DNA of 64,000 nt from Acidobacteriota bacterium. Lineage in GTDB: Bacteria; Acidobacteriota; Vicinamibacteria; Vicinamibacterales; CAVVIG01. Positions 59,077 to 64,000 of the stretch are shown here, one piece after another. The first letter of the stretch is position 1; every line of letters begins with the position of its first letter. The position numbers and the translations under genes were made by a program. The DNA is taken from positions 55,654-119,653 of the forward strand of contig QHWB01000049.1 of the NCBI GenBank assembly GCA_003222395.1, given 5' to 3'. The notes under the pieces were generated by a model, which was not told the DNA's origin, did no database searches, and saw only the letters and a list, made by a program, of their open reading frames with translations.

Positions 59077-61064
59077 CTCCTGCGCTCCCTTTTCGCCGAA
59101 TCCCGCTCGTAGTGAATCCGGCAATCCGGCAACGCCTTCTTCAACTGGTCGAAGCCTTTGTCGGTGACGAGCGTGTGATAGAGGTCGATCTGCCGGAGGG
59201 TGCGGATAGCCGCCAGATGCGCGACACCGGCGTCGGTGAGGTCGACGCTGTCGAGCGCGAGATCGGTCAGCTTCGTCAGGCCGCCTATCTTCGCAAGGCC
59301 GGCGTCGCCGACCTTCGTGTGATCGAGCTCGAGCGATTCGAGGCCCGCGAGCTGTCCGACGATGTCCATGCCGCCGTTGCCGATGGCCGTGTGCGACAGG
59401 CCGAGCCGCTTCAGGCGGGTCAGGCCCGCGATCGACTTGAGCCCGGCGTTCGTGAAGCGCGTGAAATTCAGCTGCAGATCCTCGAGCTGCGACAGCTTCC
59501 CGATCGCCGCCAGACTGCCGTCGCCCACATCGGTTCCCGACAGATCGAGGTACGTCAGCTTTGCAAGTCCGGAAAGGTGGACCGTTGCTTCGTCAGTGAT
59601 GTCGGTGTACTGCAGCGACACCTTTTCGAGCGTGGAGAGCTTTCCGAGATGCTCGAGCGCCTCGTCGCGAAGCGGCGTGTTGGCGAGCGCAATTTCGCGG
59701 AGAGAGCGCAAACCGGCGAGCGCGCCGAGGCCGGTTCCGTCAACGAGCGTGTGGCTGAGATCGAGAACCTGAAGGCTCGTGAGCGGCGCAAGCGCCGCGA
59801 GCGCCGAATCGGCGAGCAGGGTGTGGCTGACGTCGAGCGCGCGAAGCGAGCGCAGGGCAGACAGCTGCGCCAACCCGAGATCGCTGATCTCGGTGTTTCG
59901 AAGACTCAGCTCCTCGAGCTGCGGCAGCTCGCGAAGGATGGCCACCTCGCGATCGGTGATTGGCGACGAACCGAGCGAGACGCCGACGACCCGTGCGTCG
60001 CGGCGCGTGACATGGCCGCCGATCGACTGCAGCCACTTCGCGATCGCCTCTTCGCCTCTCCCCTCGATCGAGGCGACGTCGATCGATCGCCTGGCCGTCG
60101 GCGCCGACGCATCGTCCGCCAGCACGCTGACGTTCGGGATGCGCGCCATCAGCTCCTTGACCCCGGACGGCGTCACGCGGCTGTACCTGACATCGAGCGA
60201 GTGCAGATGATCGAGCGCCGCGAGACGCGCGAGGCCGGCGTTCGATACTTTCGTACGATACAGATTCAGCTCTTCGAGGCGCGTCATGCGCTGCAGATGA
60301 GCGAGCCCGCCATCCGTGACGTTCGAGCCGAGCAGATCGAGTCGCCTGAGGTTCGTCAGTCCTGCAAGATGCGCGAGGCCGGCGTCGGAGATGCCGGTGC
60401 CGTCCAACGCGAGCTCGCTCAGCTGCGTCAGCCCCGCGAGGTTCCGCAACCCCTCGTCAGTGATGGAGGTGCCCGTCAGATACAGCTTGTCGAGGGCGGT
60501 CATGCGGCCGACGTGGCGCAGCCCGCGATCGTCGAAAAACCGGTTGTGGCTGAGATCGAGATATCTGAGTTTCGTGAACGGCGCGAGCGCCGCGCCCGGA
60601 AGCTTCGTCTGATGCAGGCGCAGTTCGGTCAGCGATGCGACGGGCGCGAGCCGCTCGAGCACCGGATCTTCGAAAGGGATGTAGGTCTGAACCGGTTTGC
60701 TCAATACGAGCTTCTCGAGCTCGGTCGAAGCCGAGAACAGCCCGATAGTGTCGGCGACGAGCGACATCGGCTGGTTGTACCAAAGCCGGCCGTTGAGATA
60801 CAGCTCCTTCAGATGCGGAAGCCGTGGAAGCCGCGACAGCTCGTCCTTCAATCCCCACGCGCCCATCGACACGCCGACGAGATCCAGCGTGTGGATCTGG
60901 AAGTCGGCATCAGGCAGATCGTCGAGATCGTGGATGGGGACGTGCTGTCCCTCGAGGACGACGGCGCCGCCGAGACGCAATACGCGTTCGGCGACCACCC
61001 TGTCCGGCGATGGCTGCGCCGCGAATGCTGTTACCGCCGCCAGCAGGAGAATCGCGCCGGGCAT
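59073..61064 (-). CDS. Leucine-rich-repeat secreted protein, long
   Basis: The protein has 663 residues. A signal peptide (AILLLAAVTAFAAQ) is followed by some twenty LRR units of the same type as the next gene (LDLSHNRFFDDRGL, LYLTGTSITDEGL, LALDGTGISDAGL, LQYTDITDEATV). A break of about 60 residues (around 315-375) contains a repeated header, GRGEEAIAKWLQSIGGHV. That header recurs at the start of the following LRR protein and suggests internal duplication. No enzymatic motif was seen. Its start is four bases after the stop of the cupin-like gene. Confidence 0.88.
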   Translation of the reverse strand: MPGAILLLAAVTAFAAQPSPDRVVAERVLRLGGAVVLEGQHVPIHDLDDLPDADFQIHTLDLVGVSMGAWGLKDELSRLPRLPHLKELYLNGRLWYNQPMSLVADTIGLFSASTELEKLVLSKPVQTYIPFEDPVLERLAPVASLTELRLHQTKLPGAALAPFTKLRYLDLSHNRFFDDRGLRHVGRMTALDKLYLTGTSITDEGLRNLAGLTQLSELALDGTGISDAGLAHLAGLTNLRRLDLLGSNVTDGGLAHLQRMTRLEELNLYRTKVSNAGLARLAALDHLHSLDVRYSRVTPSGVKELMARIPNVSVLADDASAPTARRSIDVASIEGRGEEAIAKWLQSIGGHVTRRDARVVGVSLGSSPITDREVAILRELPQLEELSLRNTEISDLGLAQLSALRSLRALDVSHTLLADSALAALAPLTSLQVLDLSHTLVDGTGLGALAGLRSLREIALANTPLRDEALEHLGKLSTLEKVSLQYTDITDEATVHLSGLAKLTYLDLSGTDVGDGSLAAIGKLSQLEDLQLNFTRFTNAGLKSIAGLTRLKRLGLSHTAIGNGGMDIVGQLAGLESLELDHTKVGDAGLAKIGGLTKLTDLALDSVDLTDAGVAHLAAIRTLRQIDLYHTLVTDKGFDQLKKALPDCRIHYERDSAKRERRS

Positions 61065-61068
61065 GGCC

Positions 61069-61467
61069 TCAGTGCTTCAGTTCGACGCGAATCGTGTGGC
61101 TCTCGGTCTTGCCGACGTTTCGGACCTGATGCAGGCTCGCGTCACTCCAGTACGTCGTCCCGGCCTTCCGTTCGTTGCGAACCCACTGACCGTCGGGCAG
61201 CGTGCGTGATTCGAGCGTGTATTCGGTCAGCGCCACGCTCACACCTTTCAGATGATGATGAGGCTTTTCTTCAGTGCCCGCGGGAATGCGCGCCTCGAGC
61301 ACGCGGACGAACGGATTGTCGATAATCAGCTTGTAATTTTCAGGAATGACCTTGAGGACGTCGAGGTCATCGTTCTGAGCGACGGATGACCGGACGGCGA
61401 GCGCGATCGCGACGAGCGCGATCGCTGCCGCCACGGCCGCCTTTCGTGAAGCGCGACGCAGCCTCAT
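61069..61467 (-). CDS. Secreted cupin-like protein
   Basis: This 132-residue protein has a signal peptide (AAVAAAIALVAIALAVRSSVAQ) and one cupin barrel. Its metal-type motif is PAGTEEKPHHHLKGVSVAL, and HQVRN and SHTIRVELKH supply the second His region. This resembles small 'cytoplasmic-protein-like' cupins of acidobacteria, substrate unknown. The ATG overlaps the stop of the upstream propeller gene (ATGA), and the LRR gene follows four bases after its end. Confidence 0.82.
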   Translation of the reverse strand: MRLRRASRKAAVAAAIALVAIALAVRSSVAQNDDLDVLKVIPENYKLIIDNPFVRVLEARIPAGTEEKPHHHLKGVSVALTEYTLESRTLPDGQWVRNERKAGTTYWSDASLHQVRNVGKTESHTIRVELKH

Positions 61468-62297
61468 ACCATCTTCAGCCGGCAAATCTGCGCCGGCTCG
61501 CTGCCCGGTCCCGGCGCGGTCAGGCCGGCGTCGCAGTAATACATGTAGCCGTCGTGGATGCACATCCCGTGCGGATCCGGGTCCGACGTGCGTGAGAGCG
61601 TCACGATCTCCAGGACCTTGCCTGATTCCGGATCGAGCTTCTGAATCAGATGATCGCCCGCGATCAAACACCAGATCTTTCCGTTGTCCCAGTCGAGGCC
61701 GTGCGGACGGTCGCCTTTCACCGGGATGAGCCGCAGGATGCGGAGGTTGTCTTTCGGATCGAGCTCCGCCAGCGCGTTGACGCTCAGCGCTGTCGTCCAC
61801 AACGTCTGCGTCTGCTCGACCCACGTGATGCCGTGGACACCGGTTCGCCACGGCGGTTGATACACCTTCACCGTCTTGCCGGTCTTGATGTCGGCCTGCA
61901 CGATCTCGCCGACCGGCTTGTCCTGCGGCCGCGCGGGCCTCCGGGCGCTGACGCCGCCGTTCGCGTTCAGCCACAGATAACCGCCGCCGACGGCGAGCCC
62001 GCTGGTGTTGTGAGATTCAGTCTGTACTTCGTGCAGCACTTTTCCCGTCTGCCAATCGACCTTGAAAACCTTCTCGGAAACCTGATCGCCAATCCACAAA
62101 CCGTCGGGCGCCGCTTCGAGCGCGTTCGGGTGACCGTCGGGCGCTTTGAACAGCCGCTCGACCTTGGCCTGGCGCGTCGGCACCGGCGGCGTCTTGCTGG
62201 TCGCGCCGCCTTCCTGCGCGCGCGCCACGCGTCGCGCGGCCATTCCCGCAACCAGCGCCGATGTCGCGCCGATGAATTCACGGCGTGCGATCTTCAT
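61464..62297 (-). CDS. Exported beta-propeller protein (SMP-30/YncE-like)
   Basis: The protein has 277 residues. A twin-arginine-like signal (ARREFIGATSALVAGMAARR) precedes a six- or seven-bladed propeller with repeats such as ALEAAPDGLWIGDQV, GLAVGGGYLWLNAN, GITWVEQTQTLWTT, GLDWDNGKIWCLIAG and GMCIHDGYMYYCDAG. It probably binds a small molecule, and lactonase-type metal residues are not clear. It is the first gene of the six-gene minus run ending at DUF1552. The ATG at 62297 starts the signal peptide. Confidence 0.85.
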   Translation of the reverse strand: MKIARREFIGATSALVAGMAARRVARAQEGGATSKTPPVPTRQAKVERLFKAPDGHPNALEAAPDGLWIGDQVSEKVFKVDWQTGKVLHEVQTESHNTSGLAVGGGYLWLNANGGVSARRPARPQDKPVGEIVQADIKTGKTVKVYQPPWRTGVHGITWVEQTQTLWTTALSVNALAELDPKDNLRILRLIPVKGDRPHGLDWDNGKIWCLIAGDHLIQKLDPESGKVLEIVTLSRTSDPDPHGMCIHDGYMYYCDAGLTAPGPGSEPAQICRLKMV

Positions 62298-62551
62298 AGG
62301 CTGCTCCGTCGAAAGCCGAATCCCGTTGACGATCCCGACTGATTATCGCCGAGCGTACTAGAGTCGCCGAAACAAAATCACGCACCCGTCCGAGTAGAAG
62401 AATCCTGCCGAGCGTTGAGCAGCGGTGAAGCTGGGCACCTACAGAGCCCGCGGAATCCAACCACGGAGACACGGAGACTCAGAGCGTCTCAGTGGTTTTT
62501 TCATCTTTTTCGTGTCTTCGTGGCCTATGTTCCTTGGTCGCCTCATGTCGC
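62298..62551. other. Intergenic region with CACGGAGA-type inverted repeat
   Basis: At 62460-62531 CCACGGAGACACGGAGA is mirrored by TCGTGTCTTCGTGG around a T-rich centre. The rest shows no gene. The region may hold the promoter for the propeller run on the minus strand. Confidence 0.5.
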
Positions 62552-64000
62552 TCAGAACACGAACTTCAACCCGAACTGGAGAATCCGCGGATCGCCCGAG
62601 CTTGGATCGGTGCGCGTGATACGGCCGAGCGTCGACGGATTGTTAACGGCGGTGTTGGGGATGTCGAAGTTGACCATGTTGAAGATGTTGAAGAACTCCA
62701 CGCGGGCCTGCACGTACGACGAGCTGTTGAAGTGGAAGTTCTTCGACACGGCCATGTCCCAGATCTGCAGCGACGGCCCGTAGTAGGCCCCCTTCCCGAC
62801 GTTGCCGAACGTGCCGAGATCGTTCGCCGCGAACGCAGCGGGATTGAAATACCAGACGCAGTTGCTGCACGGAGCCGTCGGAAGGGCGAAGACGTCGGCG
62901 CCGGTCAGCTTCGCGCGATCGTTGCCGATGCCGTCGAGCGAGTTGTCGGTGCCGCTCGTGACGGTGAACGGACGTCCGGTCTGATACTGCATGACGCCCG
63001 ACCACTGCCAGCCGCCGAGGACCCAGCGCACGGGACCCGCGAGGCTCTGGCCTGGCAGGTCCGCGACCCACGACGTCGTGAATCGGTGGCGATGATCCTG
63101 ATCCAGCGGGCCCCACATCAGCGCCGGATCCTGGTACATGAAATAGGGGATGATCTCGCCGCCGGTCAGCTGTCGCTCGCCCGCGAAGTCTCCGACGACT
63201 CTCGACAATGTGTACGTGCTGCTGATTTGAAAGCCGCGCGAGTAGCGCTTCATCAGCGTGAGCTGCATCCCGTTGTAGTCCGACCTGCGATCCTGCACCT
63301 GCAGGTTCACGATGCCGATGCCGTCGGCGGCGAACTGGCGCCGTGCATCGGTGTTGCCGGTCGTCGCTCCGGGGATCGTCGCGATGGCGGGGTTGAGCGA
63401 GACGATGAAGCGGCCGTTGCGGTTCCGCGATCCGACGTAGGCCGCGCGCGCCATGACGCCGCGCACCAGTTCACGCTCGAACGTCAGGTTGAAGTTGTAG
63501 GTGACCGGCGTCTTGTAGTGCTGATCCAGCGTTTCAATCAACACCGGCGTCGGGAAGATCGCCTGCTGCGTGCCGATGACGCCGTCGGTGATGAGATTGA
63601 AGTCGGTCCGTCCCCGATACGGATCGGAGAACGGGCCCTGCGGCCGCGTGACGGACAGTCGAAGGTTCCACGGCGCGGCGTTCACCGCGCCGTTGCCCGA
63701 CTCACCGTCGCGATGCTGGTCGTAGAACGCGCCGCCGCCGCCGCGAAGGCTCGTCTTGCCGTCGCCGGTGATGTCCCACGCGAAGCCGACGCGCGGACCG
63801 AAGTTGTATGTCGACGGGTCGGTGCCGTCCTCGGGAACGCCCGGATCGCCGCGGAACGTTTCACCTCGCGGCGCCTGCGGGAATCTGGTGGAGTGCACGT
63901 TGTTCCGGTAGTCGTCGAGCGTGAACATTTCGATGCGGCCGACCTTCTCGTGCCAGGGCGGCGTCGACTCCAGCCGTGCGCCGAGGTTCAACGACAGCCG
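62552..64000 (-). CDS. TonB-dependent receptor, barrel part, 5' end cut by window
   Basis: The frame is open from the window edge for 483 codons. It covers the C-terminal part of an Oar-like beta-barrel: NFGPRVGFAWDITGDGKTS, YNFNLTFERELV, AAYVGSRNRNG, YNGMQLTLMKRYSRGFQ, FFNIFNMVNFD, and the end LQFGLKFVF with its terminal Phe, typical of outer-membrane barrels. The plug and regulatory domains lie outside. It resembles the receptor at 28793 in architecture. A Cys pair (APCSNCVWYF) sits in an extracellular loop. Confidence 0.9.
   Translation of the reverse strand, partial: RLSLNLGARLESTPPWHEKVGRIEMFTLDDYRNNVHSTRFPQAPRGETFRGDPGVPEDGTDPSTYNFGPRVGFAWDITGDGKTSLRGGGGAFYDQHRDGESGNGAVNAAPWNLRLSVTRPQGPFSDPYRGRTDFNLITDGVIGTQQAIFPTPVLIETLDQHYKTPVTYNFNLTFERELVRGVMARAAYVGSRNRNGRFIVSLNPAIATIPGATTGNTDARRQFAADGIGIVNLQVQDRRSDYNGMQLTLMKRYSRGFQISSTYTLSRVVGDFAGERQLTGGEIIPYFMYQDPALMWGPLDQDHRHRFTTSWVADLPGQSLAGPVRWVLGGWQWSGVMQYQTGRPFTVTSGTDNSLDGIGNDRAKLTGADVFALPTAPCSNCVWYFNPAAFAANDLGTFGNVGKGAYYGPSLQIWDMAVSKNFHFNSSSYVQARVEFFNIFNMVNFDIPNTAVNNPSTLGRITRTDPSSGDPRILQFGLKFVF

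Overview
The window is a GC-rich bacterial chromosome segment that most resembles Acidobacteriota, probably Vicinamibacterales-type soil organisms. This rests on gene families rather than a marker gene: an ADOP-type MacB/FtsX permease, a von Willebrand A protein of the acidobacterial VWFA-related type, Oar-like TonB receptors with an N-terminal carboxypeptidase-regulatory domain, sortilin/BNR propellers, DUF1552 and DUF1587-1592-1588-1585 cytochrome-like proteins, and many Tat or Sec secreted enzymes. I found no rRNA, tRNA, phage, IS transposase or CRISPR.

Layout. 1-8.1 kb: a cut secreted protein, a hydrolase, a NIPSNAP protein, then an overlapping run cupin - M20 peptidase - M20 peptidase - VWA protein, followed by an APC permease. 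7.9-14.6 kb: minus-strand VOC protein, an ECF42-like sigma factor coupled to a YCII/DGPF protein, a frameshifted secreted gene and an ADOP permease. 14.9-18.9 kb: DinB, YdeI/OmpD-like, GNAT, VCBS propeller and a Tat-exported aminotransferase ending at a strong terminator. 19.2-25.9 kb: TPP enzyme, amidase, YVTN propeller, a small cytochrome and two GNATs. 25.9-38.8 kb: SWIB protein, fused MFS/aminopropyltransferase, TonB receptor, BNR protein, class C serine hydrolase, P450 and VOC proteins. 38.8-48.4 kb: a zone of chimeric and broken genes (amidohydrolase-lipocalin chimera, DUF3800 remnant, amidohydrolase with a membrane insertion and a broken leader, DUF4159 remnant) around intact enoyl-CoA hydratase, carbonic anhydrase and BNR genes. 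48.4-53.9 kb: MFS exporter, ring-cleaving dioxygenase, amidohydrolase, diheme cytochrome and a cupredoxin-like lipoprotein. 54.4-62.3 kb: a tight minus-strand run: propeller - cupin - LRR - LRR - DUF1592 cytochrome - DUF1552. The window ends inside a second TonB receptor.

The most unusual signal is not one operon but a set of interspersed palindromic and low-complexity repeats that have entered reading frames. Two families of twin hairpins resemble REPINs. Family A is a GAGCTTGCTC-type hairpin with ends GTAGGGGC/GCCCCTAC. Family B is a CCCTTTCAGGG-type hairpin with ends GTGGCG/CGCCAC or GTAGCGC/GCGCTAC. They encode parts of signal peptides, linkers and membrane loops, and several times they supply a stop or start codon. 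A 64-bp inverted repeat is read through inside the TPP enzyme. Purine G-rich tracts encode Gly-Ala-Arg/Glu linkers in an amidase and a BNR protein. A third hairpin family (three copies) keeps tandem G-A mismatches and shows compensatory stem changes.

Functionally the region suggests a heterotroph with a large secreted and periplasmic repertoire (peptidases, amidohydrolases, propellers, c-type cytochromes, TonB uptake), little core metabolism, and active gene decay and shuffling.
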